A stretch of DNA of 64,000 nt from Gonatopus flavifemur (taxonomy: Eukaryota; Arthropoda; Insecta; Hymenoptera; Dryinidae). The stretch spans positions 4,278,001 to 4,342,000 of the forward strand of contig JAFFJZ010000010.1 of assembly GCA_018340375.1 (NCBI GenBank). The letters run 5' to 3'. Positions 1 to 12,427 of this stretch are shown here, one piece after another (positions within the stretch are counted from its first letter, which is position 1; every line of letters starts with the position of its first letter). Position numbers and translations under genes: made by a program. The notes under the pieces were generated by a model, which saw only the letters and a program-made list of their open reading frames with translations, searched no databases and was not told where the DNA came from.

Positions 1-268
1 ATTCCTCGTCCATTCAATGGGGTTTGGTCCCAATCGATCGTTTCTTCTAATCAGGATAGTTAAATTTCACAATTTTCCTGTTCCTTGTGGATATTTCAAA
101 TTTTCGAGTTGCCGTTGTGCCTACTTTGTTGACCAGTTACAGTAAATATGGATCATCCCTACATACATCCCTAATGCTTCTCATCCTTCTGAAATGTACA
201 TTCTGAATACTTGCAAAATATTGAGAATAAATGAAGAAAATACAAGTAAGAAATTTTCATTTTTCAAG
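1..268 (+). other. Intron of Oma1
   Basis: I find no peptide here that continues OMA1 upstream of ACVDVREAV. The stretch is read as intron, ending with the acceptor at 267-268. A short open frame crosses it but has no family match. Confidence 0.55.
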
Positions 269-627
269 GCGTGCGTAGATGTGAGGGAAGCTGTAGTATT
301 TTGGGGTATTATGAGAACTCTCTCGGAATTGAATACGGAAGGAAAAGAATTACCTACTTGGTTGTCAACGCATCCCAATCATGGAGATAGAGAAAAAACA
401 TTGAATAAAAAAATTCCGGAAGCCATTATATTAAGAAAGCAACACGGAGTATGTGTTATTTGTTTTGAATTCTATATCTTTATCATAACACGACAACATG
501 AATCGATATTATTCATCGGTATTTATCTTGTTTTCAGTGTCCAGATTTGAATCCTGTGGATCCACGACAGAAATTCTACGAACGTTCGAAACAACGGTTT
601 AAAAACATGAAATTGATACAAATATAA
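269..627 (+). CDS. Oma1: Oma1 mitochondrial metalloendopeptidase, C-terminal part (partial gene)
   Basis: This is the 3' end of the OMA1 zinc metallopeptidase, an inner-mitochondrial-membrane M48-type protease that cleaves OPA1 and activates the stress response. Two exons are visible, 269-448 and 538-627, joined in phase 0; the stop codon is TAA at 625-627. The last 89 residues include ACVDVREAVVFW and the family signature LSTHPNHGDREKTL, followed by the C-P-x-L-x-P-x-D-P-R tail typical of OMA1. The acceptor before 269 follows a pyrimidine tract. The HEXXH catalytic exons are not in the window and should lie to the left. The integrin alpha gene follows 466 bases downstream in the same orientation. 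Confidence 0.88.
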
Positions 628-1093
628 TATTTCATACAGTTTGGAATATTTATATTTTTTTATAGTAGCATACAATTCTTGATGGAAAGAAAAAACAATG
701 AATTTATCGTGTTTGTTGATTTAGAAATAATATATTATATAAATATACGTTATTTTTATTATTCGCTACCAAGTTTCAAGATCCCTTGGATTACTCATTC
801 TCTGTAAGAAGAAAAAAAATTGTTCTATCTAGTGTACAGCTCATCTCAACGTACTCTCTTTCTCTCTTTTTATGAACTCTCGATGCGTTATCATTATTTT
901 TCGTTAATATTTCATGATCAGTAACGCGAGGAGCACAGTTGAGCTCATTGACTGTTCGCTGCTAGTGATTAAATTATCAGTAGTATCCTTCCTGTAACTT
1001 CTTTCAGAAGAATTCAACATTCATATGAATTTATTTCATCCTCGATACAACGATCAAATTCGTGATCAAGTGATTATTTCTATAAACATCAAA
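628..1093. other. Oma1 3' UTR and integrin alpha 5' flank
   Basis: AT-rich spacer between two genes in the same orientation. It should hold the Oma1 3' UTR, the integrin promoter and the integrin 5' UTR. An in-frame upstream ATG of the integrin gene lies at 1025, but the ATG at 1094 starts directly at a hydrophobic signal peptide and is preferred. I see no other gene. Confidence 0.6.
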
Positions 1094-4000
1094 ATGAATT
1101 TTAGTTTCATATTAATATGTATAGTTGCGATATCTTTTGGTTTTAACATTGATACAAATTATCCAATTATTTATTCTGATCCTTCATCGTCTACGCAATC
1201 CAGAAACAGTTATTTCGGTTATTCAGTGTTATTGTACAGAAACAATGTGAAGAATGCTTCATGGTACGTATTTTCATCACGTTCCCAATAGTATTCTTTT
1301 TAAAACTGTATCGGATATTTCTAGGCTCGTAGTAGGAGCACCACGAGCAAATCGAACATCTTATTCTGGAGAAATAGGCGCCGCGTATATTTGTGAAACT
1401 TGGTATAACAATTCCAAAGTTGCGTGCAAAGTGACACTACCGAATAAAATTGAAGACGAACAAGGATTCGTTACATCCATACGTATGCCAGTCACAATAG
1501 AAAAACAGTACTCGTGGTTTGGAGCTGCTCTCGATGTCGAACAAAGTACTCATTTATTAACGGTAATGAATTTGAAACTCAAAGTATCAAGAATGATTAA
1601 AAGTGAAAGCTAGTTTGAACGATCTTTGTCCAGTTAAAAATTGACAAAATTTTTACCCGGTTTTATTTGGGATATTACCAAATTGGAACATCCTGTCAAA
1701 AAATTGACACTATATTTTCAAGCAAATCCGTTTGAAATTCATACCTGTCATACCCTAGTGGAAAGCTGACAAAAAGTTCCCTGCTAGGTTTTCACAGGAT
1801 ATTCCATGTCAAAAGTTTCTCAGCGTTTGACCTGATTCCCATAGACAAAAGCCATTGAAAGTATGATAACTATTTTTTTCCCAGTTCCGACAGTTTCGTT
1901 ATTTAGAATTTATTTCAAAAAATGTATTCTTTCAGATATGCGCACCTCGAACTATCATTAGCATCTTCAATCCTGCAACCAAAGTTCGTGTGGAAACCAT
2001 GCATGGAATGTGCTACAGTAGTGCAATGCCAGTGCGAATATATATCGAGGATAAAAATCTATCAGAATATAGTAGGAATATTTTTACGTATGATCAGCTT
2101 ATACAGGCTTCGAGTGTATTCTTTGTTCCATTAATTAATCCATTTCAGATTTCAATTCACCGTACTGGTACAATCCTTTGCGAGGATTTTCTATTCATTA
2201 CCCATCAAAGCAGGTGAGAAGATACAAATATAGGAAAATCTAATTAGAAACAAAATAAATATTGATAATGAAATTCAATTTTGTTGTACCAGGGAATCAA
2301 TGAAACAAAACAAATTAATCGTGTCATAGGAGAACCAAGACATGAGTTGTACGGCACCCTAGACATTGTTCACGCGAATTTGAAAATGTCTATAGATTTA
2401 CCGATCAGCGATGAGCTTTCTCAATTCGGTAAAGTTGAATTTTTTCAAATACCTTCAAATATGGCGAGCTTGATGATGTGATATTTGAATGTTTCGTTTA
2501 GGATACAGTGTGGGTTCGGGTTGCTTTTTTAACAAAGATGAATTGCTTTACACTGGTGGAGCACCTGGATGGCAGTATGTCGGAATGGTGAACATTTGGA
2601 ATCATATTTAATCAAAGCATATAAAATTATGTTTCCATTATATGAGGGCTTGTGCATAGGTATGACCAACCGCTCAATAATGGAGGTACTTTACATATGA
2701 ACCTTTTTATGAGTCCAAAAATGGGGATGCACGGGTAATGGACACCTAGGCACTCCCCTGGCCACGTCTATGGTCTTTGACTCCTAATAATTGGGGGTGC
2801 TCGTGCACCCCCAGAGCCTCCTCCTCCTCCTCCCCCTTCAACCACGACCATGGCTTGTGCCTTGAAGATTATATTTTGCTTGATCGAAGTTGAGCTAACA
2901 CGATCCCTGCTGAAAATTTAGTTTCTTTCTTATTCCGGGCCTAACTAGACAAGATTTTACACGGAATTTGACAGGTTGCATTAAACTTTGCCTGGCGTGT
3001 ACACATCAACTGCAACACTGATCTACAGATCAGACAAAACCTAATAGAACCTGGTCTGGCATTTTTAGCAGGTATCTCAAGAACATTATAGTCGTTAATA
3101 TTTAAATTTAACGCCCCGAATTCTATCCCACTCTTCCAACCGATTTCTCCTCAGTTGAAAATTCTCAATCAAGAGGCACAATGATGTCATTAGAATGTCA
3201 ACGTGACTACGCGTGTTCCTTGGGTTATCTTCCCAGATCCTGCGTGGAACCCTTGAGAATCTCGCCCGGGATTCCTCTGGTCCCGGACGAAAACCTGAGA
3301 GATTCCGGTTGAGACTCCAACGCAGGACCTGGAAGAACTATTGTTTCCTATTTCCAGGATTCTTCCTTGAAGAAATTGAAAATATATTTGTTTTTTTTTA
3401 TAATTCTACAAAAATTCGATAGGTAGGAATTATACATCCTACAAATTCAACCATCGTTGCGAAAGTAGAAGGCAGTGAAATTGGTGAATTCTTTGGAGCA
3501 AGTTTATCGAGTGGCGATATCAATGGCGACGGTTTAGATGATCTTATAGTTGGCGCACCTCATGCCGGTGAGGATAATGGCATGGTTTACGTGCTTTTTG
3601 GAAGTCCTAAGGTGTGTTTTATCAACATTCAATATGGATATAAATGAAAAATATCAATCAGCGATTGTGTTATGTGATAGAAGAAATTTGAATATACCGT
3701 CAAATTACGTGGCAGCGTCCAAAGCGGACAGTTCGGATATTCTTTGGCTTGTGGTGATCTGAATCAAGATGGTTATTTTGGTAAGTGTTGAATTTTTTTT
3801 GTTATTTTTCATTACGCGATATGATTGTTTATACGATTTTTTGAGAACAGATATCATCATCGGAGCACCCTGGGAAGAATCTGGAACTCTTTATATATAC
3901 AATGGAGGATTGAAGTTTGAAGAACAACCGATACACACGCCATCCCAACGAATTTCTGCAAAAACTATATTCGAAACTGTACATCGAATACCTGTGAAGA

Positions 4001-7000
4001 GATTTGGATTTTCAATATCGAAACCTATCGATATCGATGCCAACGGGTAAATTGGATATTTCATTCTAGTAAGGTTGTAAGAGCGAAGAGAGCGATTTGC
4101 GCAGAAATATCGTGTATTCTGACAGAACAGTCACCGATGAGATTGTGCTATGTGGACTGGCCTCTCATTCGCAGTTATCCTGACTCAATTCCAATTCCCC
4201 CTGGTTCAAATCTAAATATTTGTGTAGTAAAGGTTTTTAAATTACTTGGGATCTCTTCCCAGTAGTTCCTAACAAAGATTGTCATTGATTTCACCGACTT
4301 ACGCAAATACTACGATAAAATCATGATAAAATAACCTGATTATGCATCCCAATATTCATCAAATCTATTAAGTGCTACACGTGTATCCTTGAATCAAAGC
4401 CCACATGATGCAGGTATTAAATTTTCTTTATAGATACCCGGACATCGCTGTTGGGGCTTACGAATCAGGACATGCCATTATTCTCCGCAGTCGACCCATC
4501 ATTGAAATTCGTCCGAATATTTCTACCTATCCAGACATTCTGACAATAACTCACTCACAGACAGCTCGTTTTTTCATTGTAAAAGTATGCTTTTGGTTCA
4601 ATTGGGAGAATATTTCCAAATCCGTAGGTGAGAGTGCACCCCGGGAACAAACAATTCATATATAAAAACCCACCCACTAAACATTTTTCCCTTCAACATT
4701 TCAAATATTCATTATGTTCTCTAAATGATATCAGAAAGTTCTCCAATGCGTCGATTTTGGAAATCTTTTAGAGGATTTCGTTATGACCCCCTTCTGGGAA
4801 TATTTTTACGCCAAACTATGTCCAAAACTAAGAGGAACTACGATAATTCACGCCACGCTACATGGGATAGAATTACGTACTTTTGTTCCAGAACTATGGG
4901 AAATTAAAAGAAAACGGTGGAAATACGTAGTTCAGCCTAGAAACCAAAATAATAAATATTCAATTACGTAGAAATGCATGAAAGCTAAGAATTTCTAGGG
5001 ATTTCGACGTATCAACATTTTGTTTCCGCGCAGTTTTTCGTAGAAGTACGTACTTTTTACGCATTGCTACGTCTGGATCGCTTTTGATTACTCGGTGAAC
5101 TGCACTTCGGTGGACAAACTCCCATACTTCACGCCATTCTCCGTATTTCTATCCTGTAAATCCAGATCAGAAAAACTACTGAGAAACAGTGAATTTCACT
5201 GCCGAATCAGTGCTAAGTCGTCTACTGATTTAACTAGTGGAGGACTTAGCACTGATTCGGATTCACAGGGTAAATATTTATACGCTGCACAATTCCGCTC
5301 CGAGTATTGAATGTAAATTGTCGTACTTTGACGCAGAATATTATGAATTCCAACGCCTTTTCACAGGAATATTCGACACTGCCCACTCAGAAGTAGTTTG
5401 AATGTAATACTGCTGCATTTTTTACAGCTCAAATGTAAGTAATTTTTAGTCAACGGAATAGCCATGAATTTCTACGCCCTTCTAAAGCAACATTTTACTC
5501 TGTGTGCTCACCCAGAAAACAAAGTGGTTCAATGATTGTACAATCATGGACTCTTTGAAGTCGTTCACGATTTTACAATTAACTATATGATAAGTTAACA
5601 CATTATTGCCAATGATGCATGCATTGAAGACTACTGCGACTGTTGTGCATCAATGATTGTACAATAATTGATAGTATTCACGCATTAGGCATTCCGATAG
5701 TACAACCATTGGTCAATTATTGTTCATGCATCGTTATGTCCATCAGATTGAGCGATCGTGAACTCATTCGCTTTGTTTTCTGGGTAGGAATAGTTTGAAA
5801 GTAATTCTGCCGCACTTTTTAAGTTTATTTGACTTAAACATACGAGTTTTTCACCCCTCCTACAGAAGTGTTCGAAACAACGTGCTTAAGCGTAGTTTTA
5901 GACATAGTTTTGCTGTACTTTTTGGCATAATATTTCCACAAGGGTTTCACTGGGCATCTATATACGAATATTGGCCATAGATGCGCATATATTGCCTTAT
6001 ATGAGTTTATGTATGATCGAATATGACCGAATATGCGCATAATACATATCACAATTGTCCCCTATGATACAGAGAGAACATTTTTCACATATATGCATTC
6101 ATATATGATGATGTACGATTGATTATGATCATATATTACTTGAATATAATAAAATATGACCATATATGATAATGTAAAAGATCAAACATCATCTCATATA
6201 ATCCCAACGAAATCATACTTCAATGGAATTATATAATCTTTGGGGCGCAAATGAAACTTGTATGTTACGTGCACCCATTTAAAATGCACCTTAAAAGTAA
6301 ACGTTGAGGATTAAAATCCCTCAATCACTCCAAGAGAAACTTCAATGTATAAATTGAATATCTTCGTGTAACGTATAGGTGCAATTTGCATGATTTCAGA
6401 CTTGAAAATCAAATTATCGATTGACGAGGAATATAAAAGAACTAAAGAAACCATGATACAACATGAATACACAATATTTCGTCTATTACAACTCCCTTGT
6501 ACAATGAACATCATCAACATTTTGGTAATTCAAAAATGTATGTCAATCATAATTGCCGTATACCTTGAAAATACATCCAACCTTTATTTTTTATTTCTAG
6601 AACAGTACTGAAAACTTTCTCGATCCGATTAAAATATTCATGAGTTATGAATTATTGTCCCCCTCGACATCAGAATTTTGTAAAGGATGTCCTATCGAGG
6701 ATCAACGATCGAAACCCAAATCTGTGATATCTATGCTTCCATTCAGGATCGATTGTGGAAAAGACAATGTTTGTAAATCCAATCTATCCGTGACGGCAAA
6801 TTTCATTGAGATACAGTAAATATATCCATCCATATTACATATCGTTGAAACTTCATTTCAAGTATTCGTTCAAGTACTCTTGATAATCTAAGATGATTAC
6901 AGAAACAATACTTGGACAATTGGATCTAAAGATATAAGTTTGGGAATAAATTTGTATAACTCTGCGGAACCAGCTTACGCCTTGTCAGTAACGTTTTCAT

Positions 7001-10000
7001 TACCCAGAGGAATTGGATTACGCAGTATTTTACCTGAGTGCGTGGAAAATACTACAGCTGACAGTTTATCAGTGATTTGTGATGTTGCTAATCCACTTCA
7101 TCAGGAGGGAGAGGTAAGTCAAATGAATCGGAGCTATATCAAGGAATATATCGATATCGAAGTTTGCGTAGAATGCGCTTCAAGACTTCTTCGATATTAT
7201 TCAATATAATCTCATTTGAATTGAAACATTTTCACTACATCTACTTGAATTAATGCATTTGAAACAATTCACAGAAAAACTTGACGTTGGATTTGGATAT
7301 GAGACACGTGAGCAGTCATTCTTTGTATAATCAAACGATATACTTCTTTGTTACCATAAATACTCGCAGCGAGAATCTTGGAATGACGGATTTACTTGTA
7401 CCGCTACATTTATCGAGCGTTGTATCTTTATCTTTGAATGGGTACGTATTAATTGTCCACCAACACAACGTCTCAAACTTTGCCTCGACGTAGAATTTAG
7501 GGCTTGCCTCCACGTCGCTTCTTCGACGAGCAACCGTTCCAGTTCCCTGCTTAAAAGACCGGACAAATACAAAAATATGCCATGATTCTGTTCGATTTTG
7601 TCGGATTTTGTATGGTTTTTGTCCAAGGATTTGCCCGGATCTGTCTGGATTTGTCTGGCCTTTTAAACAGGGTTGGGAGCTGTGTTTCGTCTACAATTGT
7701 TTGTGGTAGAACCTGCAATCTAAAACTGTCGCTCCGTTTCATTCCGGAGTTCTGTTCAGAATCAAGAAAGCGAAAGTTTGCAGGATCTTGGTGGAAATGG
7801 AAGCGTGGGCGAAGCGTTCCACCATGACAGACAACGAGGATTTTGTCTACTGAGTCATCACTATTTAAAAATATTATTTGAAGTCAAAATAGCTGGAATT
7901 CGCACACGCTTCGTGTAACGTACTATACTATCACGTTATATGTGAAACGGGATCGAGAGAGGGATTTGTATGTGGAACTTGTATGATTTCGACACTTACG
8001 ACAAGCGGATCTCTACTTGAAAAATCGGATGGATAGTGGAATTTCATTCAATTCTGTAAGATGACTGATTCGGTTTTGGTATTCGGGTTCCTTCCGCGTC
8101 TGATTCAGGATTCATTTCAAAGATTTCAATCTATGTCGTCACATATTCATTTTCATGGTGGTGACCACCGGGAATTTCTCTATTTTCGCTCTGGTAAAAA
8201 AGTCTTTCAGAAAAATTCAGAGAGATTCACCCAAATTTTTTAGGGGAATTCAGGGAGATTCGGACAAATTCAGAGGAAGCTGCGGAATAATAAAATTCTG
8301 AAGGTTCCAGAGAGATTCAGAAAGATTCCAGAAAAATTCACAGTGATTCCAAGAAAGTTGGAGAGATTCGGGATGTATCGCTATCTGACACGTCTCTATC
8401 TTCCTTTGAATCTCTCTGAAAAGTGTCCCAAAATATAGAAAAAGATTGAGAGAGATTTCCTGGAGATTCAGAGTGATTTTTCCGTTCAATATAAATACAT
8501 CATTGATGAATTATTCCGTTGGAATTCGCGGTCAGTAGCCATTCTACGTTTTAAGCTTTGCAGTCCCCAAATAGCACCCGAATAAACCCGAAATGGAAAA
8601 TTTCCCTCATATGCACTCGGATACCATTCCGGATCTCTGTCCAATTCCTATCCGGTTTTTTACTAGGGGCACAACACGCTTCAGGACAAGGGAATTGAAA
8701 TGTTTTTCGTTTGGTTTACGCTTCCATCGCGCACTGTGCATACGCTTCATTTTCACCAAGTAATACATGCGATTTTTTCTTGAACATTGGAGAATTTCTT
8801 GAAATCAGAACTCTGAAACAACGGACAATTCCAACGATCTATTTTCTTCTCCACAGCAAAGCTAACGAAGAGAATTACTATCTGCCTGAAATTTTCGATA
8901 AAAACTTCAACGTCACTTTCGTACACTCGTATCAAATTCTGAAATTTGGCGAAACTCCTATAACCGAGGCAAAATTGATCATCGATGTACCTGTGGGCAA
9001 AGAAAAATTAGATCCTTTCGTGCATGTACATAAACCTCAGGTGAGAAATGAACTTCCCATATCAATCGCATACATATTCCAACTTTGAATGACAACAAAA
9101 CCATTACAGGTTTATATATCCGAAAGAATATACGAATGTTATTCGGGGAATACAAATTCTACGATATTGCCAAGGAATGACACATTGGCAAACATATTTT
9201 CCAATGAATTTGATGCAAACGCGACGGCATCTGAATCTTCTTCCAGATATATTCATTTGAATTGCGCGAAACAGAATATTCAGTGCATTTCTTTGATTTG
9301 TAATTTGAATGGGTTGAAAACTGAACAAGATTCTGGAATGCTGATTTTAAAAATGACTTTTGACGCGACAAAGTTGAGAGGTGATGATTTTATCCATTTT
9401 TATCGACACTTCAAGTACGGAAAAATCCAACAGGCAACTCTTAAAAAATTGACAATGTCCTTGCATGGTTACTCTGTGGGGATTATTTGATAAAAATTGT
9501 TTAAGATGTTCAATTTTTCTATACAGATGAAATTTCTCAAGGAAAAAACTTGGTCAAGTTTGATACCAATGCCTATGTTCGAATCACACAACCATCTAAA
9601 AGGATATCCATTTCAGGAAGTAGGTGAGTAAAACTGAAGACTCCAGAATTCTCCAATCCAACTTTCGATACATCAACGTTGAGTATCGATTCTTTTCCAT
9701 AAAAATAGTTGTTAACTTTGCAATCGAGAAACTCTATTTTCAGCTTCACAAACTTGAATCCATTTAATTTGTCATAATTGTTTGTATAGATCGAGCTTGA
9801 ACCTCACCACAACGTTTCATTACCCTTCAAATGCAGGAAAAATTCAATTATGGATAATCATGTTCTCAATATCTCTGGGTCTTCTTCTACTTTGTATCAT
9901 CATAAGTTTTCTCCATAAGGTAAGAAAAATTGGAATATTTTTCTCGATACTGATCTCATACATTATTAATTCTGGATTTCAGCTTGGATTCTTTAGAAGA

Positions 10001-10162
10001 AGAGACGAACAAACGAGTATTCCGATAATGGAAGGAGAAAAGGTACGAACCACGATAGAAGTACTGCAAATTATTCATTATTTTTTTTTCCTCGCTTATT
10101 TCTAGAATGACGAAGACGAAGAAACGAGCAGCCAAGCAGATTCGAACGATCCTGAAATCTAA
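1094..10162 (+). CDS. Integrin alpha subunit without I-domain (alpha-PS3/4/5-like)
   Basis: Type I membrane adhesion receptor that pairs with a beta integrin. Twenty exons: 1094-1263, 1325-1562, 1936-2071, 2149-2213, 2293-2428, 2502-2587, 3423-3611, 3681-3780, 3851-4046, 4434-4627, 6400-6524, 6601-6815, 6903-7113, 7275-7441, 8857-9040, 9110-9380, 9527-9623, 9790-9919, 9983-10042, 10106-10162. They sum to 3027 bases, or 1008 residues. The order is signal peptide (about 1-17), beta-propeller with VVGAPRA and three calcium loops (about 309-317 DINGDGLDD, 366-374 DLNQDGYFD, 434-442 DIDANGYPD), thigh/calf region with CGKDNVC at about 597, a membrane helix near 946-968, and LGFFRRR (the GFFKR clasp motif) at 971-977 followed by an acidic tail. 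No I-domain is present. The phases of all exons agree. The donors after exons 3 and 16 (GTAGGA, GTGATG) are the least certain. Assignment to the insect alpha-PS3/4/5 branch rather than PS1 or PS2 is inference. Confidence 0.9.
3229..3335. repeat. GC-richer imperfect inverted repeat in integrin intron 6
   Basis: The two ends are imperfect inverted copies: CTTCCCAGATCCTGCGT near 3229 and the complement of ACGCAGGACCTGGAAG ending at 3335. The segment is GC-richer than the rest of the 835-base intron (2588-3422). It looks like a small foldback element. The remainder of the intron shows nothing I can name. Confidence 0.45.
5202..5260. repeat. Perfect 18-bp inverted repeat (hairpin)
   Basis: CCGAATCAGTGCTAAGTC at 5202-5219 is exactly complementary to 5243-5260, leaving a 23-base loop. 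It lies in integrin intron 10 (4628-6399). It is probably the core of a small decayed transposon. Confidence 0.7.
5510..5785. mobile_element. MITE with ACCCAGAAAACAAAG terminal inverted repeats
   Basis: The left end ACCCAGAAAACAAAG (from 5510) is inverted at the right end CTTTGTTTTCTGGGT (to 5785). There is no coding capacity in about 276 bases, so this is a non-autonomous DNA transposon. Repeated 'ATGATTGTACAAT' words occur inside. I do not see a clear target-site duplication. Confidence 0.7.
5960..6180. repeat. ATATG-rich low-complexity tract
   Basis: Dense repetition of the words CATATATG, ATATGACC and GCGCATA in degenerate tandem and palindromic arrangement, within integrin intron 10. 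It is simple-sequence-like with no coding signal. Confidence 0.5.
7545..7672. mobile_element. Small MITE in integrin intron 14
   Basis: The left end CCCTGCTTAAAAGACCGGAC is mirrored by the right end, whose complement reads CCCTGTTTAAAAGGCCAGAC. The element is about 128 bases, non-coding, and lies in the 1.4-kb intron 7442-8856. Confidence 0.6.
8180..8490. repeat. Degenerate AGATTCAGAGA-type tandem repeats
   Basis: Words such as GAGAGATTCAG, AAGATTCCAG and AAAATTCAC recur every 10-15 bases, changing to the complementary TGAATCTCTC near 8407. This is a degenerate short-unit repeat in integrin intron 14 and can fold back on itself. Confidence 0.55.
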
Positions 10163-12427
10163 ATACATTATTCGTCTTTTTATTCTTAAAGCTACGAAAT
10201 AATCAATCAATTTTAAAAAAAGAAAACTTTATTATTCGTGTTTCTCGTATATTTACATTTTTTTTCTCTTTTGGATAACATTCTTTGAACATGTAAGCCA
10301 AATGCAATCCAGTACATCTCTTTTATCATAAGAAAAACATTGATAATCATTTTGCGGTTCCTATTGCTTTCCTGTGCATGCAAATTAAACAAACGGTGAC
10401 ACCTATCTCTGTTACCCTTTCATTTCTAGTTGAATGAACAATTCTTAAATCATTTTCAACAGAAAAGAATACTACATCGATAAAGCACATAATCTCCAAG
10501 CACAAATCGTTCGTTGAATTTTCACATCCGATCATCAACGATAATTTATCAAAATTTATTCAAACAAAAAATCATAAATCGTCCGTTTCGTCAAGTTTTT
10601 TGTTTCATTTATATTCCGTTGTGAGGTCTTCATTAATGCGTTCCTATCTTTCTTTCTTTCTTTTTCCCATTCTTACAAATCTGGACAACAACGCTCATGG
10701 ATTCGTCATATAACTTTTAGCGAATCATTAATCACGTCATGTTGTGATTGATTTTTATCCTGGTTGTCGATGTTCGACAAAAACTCTTGACATCCCAATT
10801 AGAAGGTCAAATTCTCTTTTGAGCCTTCAGCAAATCTTCAGGATTAAATTTGTCGACAGGTACACAGGGATTTTTCGTTGGATTTTTTCATATGCATCGC
10901 ATATAATATCATATCACACATTGAACATTTGCAGTTCCTTGTGAGAATGCGGAAGATTATTTCATTCCATAGGATGTATCAGTTTTGTGAGTTTTCTTCT
11001 TGTTTTTAGATATATATATATATATGTATATATATGTAGCATATGTATGTATATAAATATTATATACATTCAGTCATAAATCACAGTCCAGTTGATGAAA
11101 TCAAAACATCTCATAATACGTACAAGAAAAAAAAACAAAATAACTGAAATAACATTGAATTTTCTTCTACGAAACGATTCATGCTTGGAGATTATACTTC
11201 TTGATGTACACAATTTAGTCTTTGACGTTACATTTTTTGACTAATTAGTTTTACAAATATTTACAAGATGTCTTGAAAATTGTCTATACATCGAGAACGT
11301 TGGCAAGTAATTTCGCAAATTGCAAACTATTGGAATTGAGCTAACTTCTAAAGATCATGATTATCTTCTTATTATATACAATTTAGAAATTTTGAATATT
11401 AGTCATTGGCCAAAGAAATAACTGTTATTATATAAAAACTATTTTTATGCTTCTCGTGAATCTCAAACTTACGTACAGATATAGATACATATACATTTAT
11501 ATATGTATAGATATACATACACGCGATACGCACTCACGCACAGATCCATACAAACATGTATACATCTCACAATTTAAGTGATACCTAAATAACGATAACT
11601 AGAAAAAAGAATAAGAAAAGAAATATTCAAACTTTGTTCTATGAGACTACAAATTGAATTTTAATCGTGAAGATTTTCTCCCGACTTTTTCTTTGATCTT
11701 TGAAAAATGAAAATTTATGTTTTCATTCAAATTGAAATCTCGTAGAACAAAGTTTTGTTTGGTAGTTTTCACAATTCACGTGAAACTATGAAAATCAAGA
11801 TACAAAAGTTCTTTTAAGTATAATAGTTTTTTAGTTTAAAATCATAAGTGGTTTCATCAATCTCAAGTTATAGCAATTTAATTTTATAAAAACTATATAT
11901 TCGAAATCATTATTCATCTTATATGTGTGCGTACACATAAACATTATTACGATAAAAAACATTCACAGGGCAAAAATCTTGCACGATTTTTCAATTTGAA
12001 ATTCCTAACTCTTTGGATATGATTTTTAGATAACAGAGTAGAAAGAAAAAAATTAATAACCGGAACCAAAACACATAGAACTAAGACGCCTCCATTGCCG
12101 TAATCGGCAACCTCCATCGCTCCAATAAACTAACAAAATTAATAACTTATGAAGGGCTTTCTGTTTCTAGTATCGTAATGTTCAATTCAATCGAATAGTG
12201 GTGATATTCACAATACGATAAAAGATGAGAATATTTGAATGATTACTATTTAAAATATACTCGTAAAAAGATTTCATTATTCCTATTTTGTGTGTGTGTT
12301 TTTATCACAACTTCCGATCAAGGTAAGAAGTACCTTCGTGTGCCTTTGAAGTTATGCAAATATTATCACCTGATATCGTATCGTAACGAACATGGAATGG
12401 ATCATTCAATTATACGTGAACAGTGAT
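10163..12427. other. Convergent 3' region between integrin alpha and Nxf1
   Basis: About 2.3 kb of AT-rich sequence that should contain the integrin 3' UTR and the Nxf1 3' UTR. A TATATATA microsatellite lies near 11010-11030. No reading frame has coding character, and I see no RNA gene. Confidence 0.5.

Noticed and set aside
975..1015. U12-type donor (GTATCCTT) before the integrin start
   Set aside because: Only about 30 bases separate it from the next acceptor, too short for an intron, and no further acceptor fits.
9381..9490. Continuation of integrin exon 16 to the stop at 9490
   Set aside because: The frame stays open by chance. Using the donor at 9381 and the acceptor before 9527 keeps phase and gives integrin-like sequence leading to the membrane helix.
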